Source of the DNA: Salinisphaera sp049568105
GTDB taxonomy: Bacteria; Pseudomonadota; Gammaproteobacteria; Nevskiales; Salinisphaeraceae
Reading direction: 5' to 3'
NCBI RefSeq assembly: GCF_049568105.1
Contig: NZ_CP145335.1
Location: forward strand, 3,534,001 to 3,598,000
Length of the DNA stretch: 64,000 bases
Part shown: positions 44,116-51,590 of the stretch, piece by piece
Layout: each line of letters opens with the position of its first letter
How positions within the stretch are numbered: position 1 is the first letter of the stretch
The notes under the pieces: model-generated
What the model saw: only the letters and a program-made list of their open reading frames with translations
Databases searched by the model: none
Told to the model about the DNA's origin: nothing
Translations under genes and position numbers: made by a program

Positions 44116-45165
44116 CTAACGACCGCAGGCGCTGCGCAGCGCTGCGGCCGTGGCCGACCAGCCCAGGCATGCATCGGTGATCGATACCCCATAGGCCATC
44201 GCCGGGCCGGCCTGCTGCTTGCCAGCCTCGAGATGGCTTTCGATCATCACCCCGGCGATCGTCGACTCGCCGGCCCGACGACGCGCTGCCAACTCGGCCA
44301 GAACCTCGGGCTGGCGATCAGCCTGCTTGCCGCTGTTGGCATGGCTGCAGTCTACGATCACCCGTGATGTACGCCCGATCGCCTCCAGTGCCTGGCCGGC
44401 CCGGGCGACATGGGTGGCATCGAAGTTCGGGCCGCTGCGGCCGCCGCGCAGAATCAGATGTGCATCCGGATTGCCGGGGGTGGCGATAACCGCTGGCGCG
44501 CCGTGGCGATCGCTGCCGAAGTAATGCTGCGGCTGGGTCGCGGCCTCGATGGCATCGATCGCGGTGCCGATCTCGCCTTCGGTACCGTTTTTGAAGCCTA
44601 CCGGCAGATCCAGGCCGCTCATGCGCTCACGATGGGTCTGGGATTCGGTCGTCCGGGCGCCGATCGCGGCCCAGGACAGCACATCGCCCAGGTAGTCGGC
44701 AGTCATCGGCGTGAGCACTTCGGTGGCGATCGGCAGCCCCAAGCGGGCCAGATCGATCATCAGCTGGCGCGCAGCTCGCAGCCCGCTGGCCGTATCGTTG
44801 CGCCCATCCAGATCGGGGTCGTGCAACAGCCCTTTCCAGCCGACCGTGCTGCGCGGCTTTTCGACATAGGCACGCATCACGATCAAGGCGTCATCGGCCA
44901 ATTCCTCGGCAAGCGCGGCCAGATGGCGACCGTAGTCAAGCGCAGCAGCGCTGTCATGCAAAGAACACGGCCCGGCGATCACCAGCAGTCGATCGTCGCG
45001 CCCGGCCAGAATATCGCGGATTGCAGCACGCTGATGGGCAACCCGGGCCGCCAGCAACGGTTCGAGAGGCAGTTCGTCGACCAGCGCCGCCGGCGTGGGC
45101 AGGGGGCGGCTGAGTGCCGCATCGGTTTCGGATAGATTAGGCGCAGTGGCGTGTTGCCGGGACAT
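44116..45165 (-). CDS. aroG: 3-deoxy-7-phosphoheptulonate (DAHP) synthase, class I
   Basis: First enzyme of the shikimate pathway, joining phosphoenolpyruvate and erythrose 4-phosphate; 349 aa, as in E. coli AroG/F/H. Motifs: LVIAGPCSLHD, RAYVEKPRSTVGWKGL with the PEP-binding KPR, GARTTESQTHRE, PVGFKNGTEG, ILRGGRSGPN, DCSHANSGKQ and GVMIESHLEAG (metal ligands). Which of AroG, AroF or AroH it resembles in feedback control cannot be settled by eye; the symbol marks the family. AAGGAG stands six bases before the ATG. The leader contains an apparent aromatic amino-acid attenuator and a small upstream frame overlapping this start. Confidence 0.93.
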   Translation of the reverse strand: MSRQHATAPNLSETDAALSRPLPTPAALVDELPLEPLLAARVAHQRAAIRDILAGRDDRLLVIAGPCSLHDSAAALDYGRHLAALAEELADDALIVMRAYVEKPRSTVGWKGLLHDPDLDGRNDTASGLRAARQLMIDLARLGLPIATEVLTPMTADYLGDVLSWAAIGARTTESQTHRERMSGLDLPVGFKNGTEGEIGTAIDAIEAATQPQHYFGSDRHGAPAVIATPGNPDAHLILRGGRSGPNFDATHVARAGQALEAIGRTSRVIVDCSHANSGKQADRQPEVLAELAARRRAGESTIAGVMIESHLEAGKQQAGPAMAYGVSITDACLGWSATAAALRSACGR

Positions 45166-45283
45166 GATCGGCTCCTTGTTGCAGCGCGACGCACAATGCG
45201 TCGTCGGCGGTGGCTGGTGTGGCAGCAAGAACGGCAAAATGCCGATAGGCCGTGTCCCGATAAAACGAAAACATGTTGAACAT
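45137..45283 (-). CDS. Phe/Tyr-rich small upstream ORF overlapping aroG
   Basis: Frame of 48 codons with AAGGA seven bases before its ATG. The first 14 residues hold four Phe and two Tyr (MFNMFSFYRDTAYRHF). It ends 29 bases inside aroG, so ribosomes finishing it could re-initiate at or compete with aroG. It begins 39 bases after the upstream terminator. It may be a second regulatory peptide or a real microprotein; no homologue is known to me. Confidence 0.55.
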   Translation of the reverse strand: MFNMFSFYRDTAYRHFAVLAATPATADDALCVALQQGADHVPATRHCA

Positions 45284-45321
45284 CGTCTGGTCCTTCGCGT
45301 TGTGGCCGCGGTACGCGGCGC

Positions 45322-45354
45322 AAAAAAAAACCCCGGCGGGGAGACCAGCCGGGG
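45322..45354 (-). terminator. Attenuator terminator in the aroG leader
   Basis: On the minus strand the stem CCCCGGC / GCCGGGG has a ten-base loop and is flanked by AAAA before and nine U residues after. It is the strongest intrinsic terminator in the window. It lies 52 bases after the stop codon of the aromatic leader peptide and about 160 bases before aroG, where a regulated premature stop is expected. Confidence 0.85.
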
Positions 45355-45387
45355 GTTTTACAACGCTTGGCCAGGCTCCCGAATCCG

Positions 45388-45415
45388 GGCGCCTGTCCGT
45401 ATCGGTTCAGGCGCC
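45388..45415 (-). promoter_or_regulatory. Leader hairpin (1:2 pause-type stem) over the leader stop codon
   Basis: GGCGCCTG and CAGGCGCC are perfect 8-bp inverted arms with a 12-base loop. The first arm contains the leader-peptide stop TGA. A ribosome stalled on the aromatic codons just upstream would leave or block this stem, the logic of transcription attenuation. A competing fold could pair GGGAGCC of the following segment with the GGCTGGTCTCCC side of the terminator. Confidence 0.7.
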
Positions 45416-45526
45416 AGTGCGGCTAAACCAATACCCATAAAACGACGGCGAATGCGATCGCGCACAGCCGCATACCGACGCTTCGGCGACAGCGAGCAGC
45501 GATTGATTGGTGGCGAGCGCATTCAT
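45407..45526 (-). CDS. Aromatic leader peptide of aroG
   Basis: Frame of 39 codons whose C-terminal end reads SFYGYWF (residues 28-34), that is Phe-Tyr-Gly-Tyr-Trp-Phe in seven codons, five codons before the stop. Clustered codons for the end products of the pathway immediately before a hairpin and terminator are the hallmark of attenuator leader peptides. The exact start is uncertain: the ATG at 45526 has only a weak ribosome site. An AT-rich promoter-like patch lies at about 45550-45564. Confidence 0.7.
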   Translation of the reverse strand: MNALATNQSLLAVAEASVCGCARSHSPSFYGYWFSRTGA

Positions 45527-45701
45527 TACGCGCTTACGGTAGGCACGGCGCTATAAAAAATCAATAGCCGTGACGCCGAATATACGCCGGGCGATCACAG
45601 CCTGCCTGGTGCGCCGGCGGGTACCCCATGGCCGCCCGGCCCGTGGCCATATCGAAGCCTCGCCGCCGGCAACCCGGCTCGCATCGTTGGCTGCGGTCCT
45701 G

Positions 45702-47708
45702 TTAGCGACCGCGCACCAACGCCCGAATCAGCCTGCGCCCGGGGTGGACGGCATCGACCAGATCCGCTGCCAGTGGCCGCGGCTCATCACAGATCGAACT
45801 GGCCAGCAGTTCGGCGGCCAACGGCGCACTGACCATGCCCTGGGCACCGTGGGCAGTGGACACCCATAGCCCCGGACGCATCGCGCCGGGCAGCTCGGCC
45901 ACCCGGTTCGCATCCAGCGCCAACTCGGCATAGTCGCGGCGCCAGGCATCACGATCCGGCACCGGCCCAACACAGGGCAACCGATCCGGGCTCACGCAGC
46001 GCCAACCCACCCGGGAGGCGCTCGGCCGTTCGGCCAACGTGGCCCCGAGTTCCGGCAACGTCTCGGCGAGCATGGCGAGATTATCGCGATCTTCTTGCGG
46101 GCGCGGCTGGTCGTGGCTTGCCTCGGGCCGAAAACTGGCGCCGACCGCCAGCTGATCACCGAGTGGCGGCGCCACATAGCCCCGCCCGCACACCACCGCG
46201 CGTGGCGTCTGGCGGCCCATGGCGTGGCGGGTATCGAACAGGCTCACCTGGCCACGTACCGCCTCGAAATGGCCTAAATCATCGCTTAAAGCCGAGGCCG
46301 CCGAACCGCAGGCCAGTACGACCTGGTCGGCATGGCCTAGCGCACCGTCGGCCGTTTCGAGCCGCCAGCCGTGGGCCTGCGGTTCGAGCGCAGTCACAGC
46401 GGTTTGATACAGGCTGGCCCCGGCGTTCTCAAGCAACGCCTGGCACAACGCGTCAGGGCGTACCCAGCCGGCCTGCGGGTAATACAATGCACCGCGGACC
46501 GCCGATGACAGCGTGGCACCGGCGCGTTCGGCGGCGGTGTCGGCATCGAGCGGCTGTAGCAGTTCGGTCGGCAAGGCCAGACGCTCGACACAGCGGCTCT
46601 GGCGGGTCGCCTCCTTGGCGTTCAAGGCCAGCTGCAACAGCCCGCAGTCGGACCACAGCAACCGCCCCGGATCGACGCGCGCCAGCCAGGCGAGCGTGTA
46701 GTCCAGGGCCGAGAGATAGAACCGGGTCCGCGGATCGGCCGCGGCCGAGGGCCGCACATAGAGCGCCGCCTGGCTATTGCCGGACGCGCCGCCAGCCACG
46801 CCCTGGGGATCGAACACCTGAACCCGACATCCCCGTCGTGCCAGGGCCTCGGCCGTGGCTGCGCCGGCGATCCCGGCGCCGACCACCGCGATATGTCGTG
46901 CCGGTCCGGGGCACGGCGGCGTGAACCAGGGCCGATGTACACGACGTGGATCGACACTAGGCTGGTCGGCGCTTGGCCTTCGTCCGACCAGCATGTCGCG
47001 TTTGCGACCGAAACCTGGACGCTTGGCACAGTCGAACCCGGCAGCATCCAGCCCACGGCGCACAGCGCCGGCACAGCTGTAGGTCGCAAAGGTGGCCCCG
47101 GGCCGGCTGGCCGCAGCGACCGCTTCGAAGACTGCCGGCTGCCACATCCGAGGATTGCGCGCCGGCGCGAAACCATCCAGAAACCAAGCATCGGCGCGCC
47201 CATCGAAACACGCAAGGCCAGCCAGTACGTCATCGAAAATCAGATCTACGGTAACGCGGTCATCCAAACGGCGTCGATGCACCCCGCGTACCGGCGCCGG
47301 CCAGACGTCGCACAACCGCTTGGCATAGTCTGTCCAGGCCGGCCAGGCGGCCCAAATGCGTTCGACATCATCACGCCTCAGCGGATGCTTTTCGATCGAG
47401 ACCAGATGCAAGCGCGTACCCGGCGGCGCGACCTGAATAAAACGATGCCAGGCCAACAGCAGATTGCGCCCCGTACCCAGGCCGGTCTCGGCGACCACGA
47501 AGGCACGCTGATCCGGCCAATCGGCCCAGCGCCGATCCAGATCATTGCCGGCAATAAAGACGTGGGCCGACTCGGCCAAACCGTCGTCGGACGAGAAATA
47601 GACATCGTCGTAGTCGCTCGCATGCGGGGTGCGAGCGCTGGCGAAGCCGATTTGGGCCGGCGGCAAGCCAAGGGCATCAGGCGTGTTATCGGACTCGTTA
47701 GGGGACAT
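45702..47708 (-). CDS. mnmC: Bifunctional tRNA mnm5s2U methyltransferase/FAD oxidase
   Basis: Protein of 668 aa catalysing the last two steps of 5-methylaminomethyl-2-thiouridine formation at tRNA position 34. The N-terminal methyltransferase (about 1-235) has VAETGLGTGRNLLLAW and the DAWFLDGFAPARNP loop. The C-terminal oxidase (from about 270) has HIAVVGAGIAGAATAEALARRG, GGASGNSQAALYVRP and a late GAQGMVSAPLAAELLAS. Length and domain order equal E. coli MnmC. The ATG at 47708 opens at the family N-terminus (PPAQIGFA follows). Transcribed toward the aroG leader; 175 bases separate them. Confidence 0.94.
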   Translation of the reverse strand: MSPNESDNTPDALGLPPAQIGFASARTPHASDYDDVYFSSDDGLAESAHVFIAGNDLDRRWADWPDQRAFVVAETGLGTGRNLLLAWHRFIQVAPPGTRLHLVSIEKHPLRRDDVERIWAAWPAWTDYAKRLCDVWPAPVRGVHRRRLDDRVTVDLIFDDVLAGLACFDGRADAWFLDGFAPARNPRMWQPAVFEAVAAASRPGATFATYSCAGAVRRGLDAAGFDCAKRPGFGRKRDMLVGRRPSADQPSVDPRRVHRPWFTPPCPGPARHIAVVGAGIAGAATAEALARRGCRVQVFDPQGVAGGASGNSQAALYVRPSAAADPRTRFYLSALDYTLAWLARVDPGRLLWSDCGLLQLALNAKEATRQSRCVERLALPTELLQPLDADTAAERAGATLSSAVRGALYYPQAGWVRPDALCQALLENAGASLYQTAVTALEPQAHGWRLETADGALGHADQVVLACGSAASALSDDLGHFEAVRGQVSLFDTRHAMGRQTPRAVVCGRGYVAPPLGDQLAVGASFRPEASHDQPRPQEDRDNLAMLAETLPELGATLAERPSASRVGWRCVSPDRLPCVGPVPDRDAWRRDYAELALDANRVAELPGAMRPGLWVSTAHGAQGMVSAPLAAELLASSICDEPRPLAADLVDAVHPGRRLIRALVRGR

Positions 47709-47799
47709 ACGCAAACGAATGGTTAATTTGTGTTCAAGCCCGATCCGAAGACCCTGCGCATGGCCAGTCTCAGCCGTCGGCGCCGCAGCATGCACAGGT

Positions 47800-47808
47800 T
47801 TATCCACA
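47800..47808 (+). promoter_or_regulatory. DnaA box TTATCCACA (first)
   Basis: Perfect match to the consensus high-affinity DnaA binding site, set in a CAGGTTTATCCACAGG context. Confidence 0.75.
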
Positions 47809-48073
47809 GGCACTGTGTGTAAATCGGATGACTGGCTACGGTTGGCTCGGAAGTCCCGACGGCCCGATGCCATGGCCGAGATCGGTCTTGCAGCCGACCC
47901 CGGCATGAGCGCCTCAGCATACAGATCCCGTCATGACAAGGATTGACAGCACTCGGCCTGCTACCTGCCGAAATACCAGACCGCCCACCGATTCTGGTTA
48001 TTTTTTGTTCATAGCGTGCGTATACCTTGGTACACGGGCGGTTTCGAATGTTACATCGAATTATTGAACAGCC

Positions 48074-48082
48074 TTATCCACA
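48074..48082 (+). promoter_or_regulatory. DnaA box TTATCCACA (second)
   Basis: Second perfect DnaA box, same orientation, starting 274 bases after the first and again followed by GG. It lies 79 bases before the ybaN start. Confidence 0.75.
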
Positions 48083-48160
48083 GGCGATGTGAAAAACCGC
48101 ACAGCCCGCGAATGTCGGTTCCGCGCGCCGGGCATACATCGGATCTGCGATCATGAACCC

Positions 48161-48553
48161 ATGAACCGATCGCACGAATCCCACTCGGCCTGGGCCCGTT
48201 GGCTCTATCGCGGGCTGGCCGGATTGTTCATCGCCCTCGGCGCTATCGGCGTGATACTACCGTTGGTGCCGACGACGCCGTTTCTGATCGTCGCTGCCTG
48301 GGCGGCGGGCAAGTCCTCGCCCGCCCTGCGCCGTCGACTGCGGGCCCATCCTCGTTACGGGCCTGCGCTGGTGCGCTGGCAAGATCACGGCGCTGTCTCG
48401 CGACGCGCCAAAATACTCGCGATTACCCTGATGGGTGCCAGCTGGGTGATGCTGTGGTTCACAGTCGGTCGGCCGTGGCTGATCGCGATGGTCGGCCTGT
48501 TCATGGCCGGGCTGGCCAGTTATCTGGCGAGCCGACCGGAAACCGCCGCCTAG
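48161..48553 (+). CDS. YbaN/DUF454 inner-membrane protein
   Basis: Protein of 130 aa. The conserved stretch GLAGLFIALGAIGVILPLVPTTPFLIVAAWAAGKSSPALRRRLRAHPRYGPAL, with its PLLPTTPF-type motif, is diagnostic of DUF454. Two more hydrophobic helices follow. Function unknown. The ATG at 48161 is chosen because the conserved region follows at once; an ATG eight bases upstream is out of frame and ends after two codons. Confidence 0.87.
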   Translation: MNRSHESHSAWARWLYRGLAGLFIALGAIGVILPLVPTTPFLIVAAWAAGKSSPALRRRLRAHPRYGPALVRWQDHGAVSRRAKILAITLMGASWVMLWFTVGRPWLIAMVGLFMAGLASYLASRPETAA

Positions 48554-48569
48554 AAAGCGAGATCATCGT

Positions 48570-48592
48570 GGCTGCGACTCCGGTCCGCAGCC
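48570..48592 (+). terminator. Hairpin after ybaN
   Basis: GGCTGCG and CGCAGCC, 7-bp perfect arms with a nine-base loop, 17 bases after the stop; no clear U-tract. The remaining 185 bases to the BLUF gene show no feature. Confidence 0.45.
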
Positions 48593-48777
48593 GGGCTATT
48601 TCACGGGCATTCGGTGCCCGCGCGCTGGCGCCTGGATGCTCGCTGTCCATCGGCTGGCTAACGAAAGATCGCGCGCCCGGCCGGCTCGCTCGGCCCGAGG
48701 CGCTCTGTGGCGCTGTATGGCCCGGCCGCTACCGGGTTCGCAGCGCGAATGACAGCGCCGGCTCGCAGCGGCCTGCT

Positions 48778-49218
48778 CTAGCCAAGGGCTTCTGCTTCGA
48801 GCATGTTGGCCAGCAAGGTTTCATACAGCACATCGCCATCGAGGGCGCGCGGATCGAAATCCGAATCCTGGCTGATATGAGAAAACCGCGCCTGTTGATC
48901 CGTGCCGCCGCCGATATACGCCATCGACCAGTTGCCGAAACCGCGTTCGGCCCGGGTATCGAAGCTCAGAACCGTGACATCTCGATGGCGTTCGTCGCAC
49001 TGGATGCGCTCGAAGGTCTCCTGAATCGCGGCGTGCGGGCCTTCGAGCACCTGGGCAAAGCAGCGTTCGTCGAACATCAGCGCACCGGTCACGCCGATCG
49101 TTTCGTTATTGTGCCGCGAGCGCTCGAGAATGCCGTCGATTTCACGCGCTACATCTTCATCCGGCGCCATGATGTCGCTGCGGCTGAAATACACTAGTCG
49201 ATAAAGCGCTTCGCTCAT
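48778..49218 (-). CDS. BLUF blue-light photoreceptor protein
   Basis: Single-domain protein of 146 aa. It has the residues of a working BLUF flavin site: Tyr10 in RLVYFS, Asn37-Asn38 in RHNNETIGVTGAL, Gln56 in CFAQVLEG, and Trp/Met in FGNWSMAYIG. A short helical tail follows (about 105-146). BLUF domains bind FAD and change hydrogen bonding on blue light. It starts six bases after the GGDEF-EAL gene, with its GGAG site next to that gene's stop, so the pair is translated from one mRNA. It probably acts by protein contact with the cyclase/phosphodiesterase. Confidence 0.9.
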   Translation of the reverse strand: MSEALYRLVYFSRSDIMAPDEDVAREIDGILERSRHNNETIGVTGALMFDERCFAQVLEGPHAAIQETFERIQCDERHRDVTVLSFDTRAERGFGNWSMAYIGGGTDQQARFSHISQDSDFDPRALDGDVLYETLLANMLEAEALG

Positions 49219-49224
49219 AAAAAT

Positions 49225-50874
49225 TTACTCCGTGGTCATCGAGATTCGGTACTTGGCCGGGTCGAACGACTGCAGATAGTCGGCCACGGCCGCGGCCGGC
49301 ATCGGCCGTGCGATGTAATAGCCCTGGACACTGTTGCAGCCACTTTCACTGATCGCGGCATACTGGCCGGGTGTTTCCACGCCTTCGGCGATGGTGGCCA
49401 TGTCCATGCTCGCGCCCATCGCCAGAATCGCCGAAATCAACGCCTGGGAGCGCGGCGACTGTTCGGCCTGGATGAACGATTTGTCGATCTTGATCTTGGA
49501 AAACGGAAAACTGTTGAGATAACTCAGCGAGGCATAGCCGGTACCGAAATCGTCCATGGCGATCGATACGCCCATCTCGTGTAGTGCCCATAGCCGGCCC
49601 ATCACACCTTCGGTCTGGCTGAGCAGCGTGCCTTCGGTGATTTCCAACTCCAGGCGCAACGGCGACAGGCCGCTGGCCTGGAGCGCATCGGTGACGGTGG
49701 CAACGATTTCGTCGCTTTCGAACTGAATGGGCGAGACATTGACCGCCACGTTCAACGACGTATCGGCCCAGGTCATCGCTTCACGACAGGCCGAACGGAT
49801 CACCCAGGCCCCGATCGCTGCGATTTCGCCGATCTCTTCGGCCACCGGGATGAAGGTCGCCGGCGATACCCGGCCGCGCCCCGGATGCACCCAGCGCAAT
49901 AGTGCTTCGAAGCCGGACAGACAGCCGCTGCTGGTCGAGGCCTGGGGCTGATACACCAGCTCGAACTGGCGCAGCCCGAGCGCCCGACGCAGATCTACCT
50001 CAAGTTGCCGACGGGCCATGGCCTGTTCTTCCAGGCTCGGTTCGAAGAAAAAGTACCGGGAGCGACCGCGATGCTTGGCTTCATAAAGCGCCAGATCGGC
50101 ATGCTTGAGCAGATCGGCGGGTCGGGCTGTTCCCTGGCCCAGCATGGCCACGCCGACGCTGGCCGACACGTCGACCTGCTGGCCATCGATGAGAAACGGA
50201 CGCGCCATGACCGAAGTCAGGCGCTGAGCGAGGCCACGGGCGCCATCCGGCTGGCGCGATGAGGTCTGCAGGATCGCGAATTCGTCGCCGCCCAACCGGA
50301 TCAGCCGGTCGTCCTCGCGCGTCAGCCGGCGCAGCCGGTTGGCCATCAGCTGCAGTAGTTCATCGCCGACGATGTGTCCCAGCGTATCGTTGACCTGCTT
50401 GAAGCGATCCAGATCCAGAACCAGAACTGCTGCCGGGCCGGCCTCGTTCGGCTGCTCGGCGAGCCGATTGATACAGCGATCGAACATCAATCGGTTGCCG
50501 AAACCGGTCAAAGGATCGAGCTGCTCGGCCAGCTCGTCGTCTTCGCCCTCCGGCCGCGGCCAATCGCGGCTGACAGCGACCAATCGTGTGTTGTCGCGAC
50601 AATGGCCGATATAGAGCGTCACGCAACCGATCGAGGCAGCTTGCACGGTGATCGCGGAGGCTTGATGATCGAGCAGAAGCCGCTCGATATCTCGGATAAT
50701 CGACGGCTCGAAACGCGCCCCAAACAGATGGATCGCCAAACGACCGACAATCTGCGTTTCCTCCGCGAGCTCCAGCAGCTCAATGAAGGCTGGGTTGGCA
50801 TGCAGGATGACGTTACCCGCATCGAGTACGACCAACCCGGTAGCGAGTTCATCCCAGAGTTGTGTTGCAGCCAT
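49225..50874 (-). CDS. PAS-GGDEF-EAL c-di-GMP cyclase/phosphodiesterase
   Basis: Protein of 549 aa without membrane helices. N-terminal PAS-like domain (about 1-110), GGDEF domain with intact RLGGDEFAIL (about residue 195), and EAL domain with every catalytic element: FEALLRW, NVSPIQF, LEITEGTLL, DDFGTGYASLSYL, KIDKSF, EGVET and QGYYIARPMP. Both synthesis and breakdown of cyclic di-GMP are therefore possible. The downstream BLUF gene suggests blue light chooses between them. The start ATG follows a region with repeated TATAAA motifs. Confidence 0.9.
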   Translation of the reverse strand: MAATQLWDELATGLVVLDAGNVILHANPAFIELLELAEETQIVGRLAIHLFGARFEPSIIRDIERLLLDHQASAITVQAASIGCVTLYIGHCRDNTRLVAVSRDWPRPEGEDDELAEQLDPLTGFGNRLMFDRCINRLAEQPNEAGPAAVLVLDLDRFKQVNDTLGHIVGDELLQLMANRLRRLTREDDRLIRLGGDEFAILQTSSRQPDGARGLAQRLTSVMARPFLIDGQQVDVSASVGVAMLGQGTARPADLLKHADLALYEAKHRGRSRYFFFEPSLEEQAMARRQLEVDLRRALGLRQFELVYQPQASTSSGCLSGFEALLRWVHPGRGRVSPATFIPVAEEIGEIAAIGAWVIRSACREAMTWADTSLNVAVNVSPIQFESDEIVATVTDALQASGLSPLRLELEITEGTLLSQTEGVMGRLWALHEMGVSIAMDDFGTGYASLSYLNSFPFSKIKIDKSFIQAEQSPRSQALISAILAMGASMDMATIAEGVETPGQYAAISESGCNSVQGYYIARPMPAAAVADYLQSFDPAKYRISMTTE

Positions 50875-51214
50875 AAGCCTCAGTGCCGGCGCATCGTTGG
50901 CTTCGAATATCGCCCGATCCGAATCGTGCTTTAGCTTTTTGGCGCCACGATTTATACCTAAGTATTTATACGCAAAGATATCGTTGGCTTGTCCGACGGC
51001 GTCCAGAAGTCGGCATCGGTTCGCTCGTCATTCCCGGCCACACCAGCCCCGGGCGGGCCTGGACCGGCGTTCGAGCCATCGGCTTTGGCTCGGGCATTAC
51101 ATGAATACCGCAATAACGCCGATAATCGTGCAATTCTGTGCGCTTATCCGGGTTTTCAGAAATCCGGAGCGGTTATATGCTAACGCCAAGTTTTGATCAT
51201 AGTTGCGGGGACCG
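50875..51214. other. Divergent promoter region of the GGDEF-EAL and STN genes
   Basis: Gap of 340 bases. On the minus strand, TATAAAT occurs twice (near 50951-50973) and could form the -10 of the cyclase/BLUF operon. Toward the STN gene the sequence is AT-richer without a clear box. No gene seen. Confidence 0.4.
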
Positions 51215-51547
51215 ATGCGGCGAGTTCTTCTTGTGATGATGCTGATCTGCATGGCTGCGCTATCAGCCGCCTGCCAATCGGATCAGTCTTTTTCGTCCTC
51301 GTCGCCCGAGATTTCGCCCTGCAACCGGCTGCGCGATTTCGATCTGCCGGCCCAGCGCTTCGACGAAACCGCCCAGGCACTGGCCCACGCCAGCAGCTGC
51401 TTCATCAAGGCCGATCTGGCCGACATCGGCTCGACCCAGGTGCCCGCAGTCTCTGGCCATCTGTCGATCGCAGCTGCCCTGTCGCGGATCCTGGCCCCGA
51501 CCGATCTACAGGTCATGCAGCACGGCGATACGCTGATCGTGCACTGA
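51215..51547 (+). CDS. Stand-alone STN-domain lipoprotein
   Basis: Protein of 110 aa with a lipobox LSAAC (Cys20). One STN (secretin/TonB short N-terminal) domain follows: FDLPAQRFDETAQALAHASSC near 43-63, then VSGHLSIAAALSRILAPTDLQVMQHGDTLIV at about 79-109. STN domains normally sit at the front of TonB-dependent transducers and secretins, where they meet FecR-type anti-sigma factors or the secretion machinery. Here the domain is the whole protein and is probably membrane-anchored. No sigma, FecR or secretin gene adjoins. Confidence 0.78.
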   Translation: MRRVLLVMMLICMAALSAACQSDQSFSSSSPEISPCNRLRDFDLPAQRFDETAQALAHASSCFIKADLADIGSTQVPAVSGHLSIAAALSRILAPTDLQVMQHGDTLIVH

Positions 51548-51590
51548 CTCCTTAGTTTCAGCGCACCGGTTGCGCGGCGCCCACGGCGTG

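Larger units (their letters stand above)
47709..48160. other. Intergenic region with two DnaA boxes
   Basis: This 452-base gap between divergent mnmC and ybaN carries two consensus DnaA boxes in the same orientation, plus AT-rich patches at about 47995-48012 (GGTTATTTTTTGTTCATA) and 48045-48068. It is the least GC-rich long gap in the window. No gene is supported inside it. Confidence 0.6.

Noticed and set aside
47709..48160. Calling the DnaA-box region the chromosomal origin
   Set aside because: Only two boxes, no dnaA, dnaN, gidA or mioC nearby, and no skew can be measured here; kept as a finding, not annotated as an origin.
48199..49197. 332-codon plus-strand frame across ybaN and the BLUF gene
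   Set aside because: Shadow frame: ybaN and BLUF in their own frames show clear family motifs.
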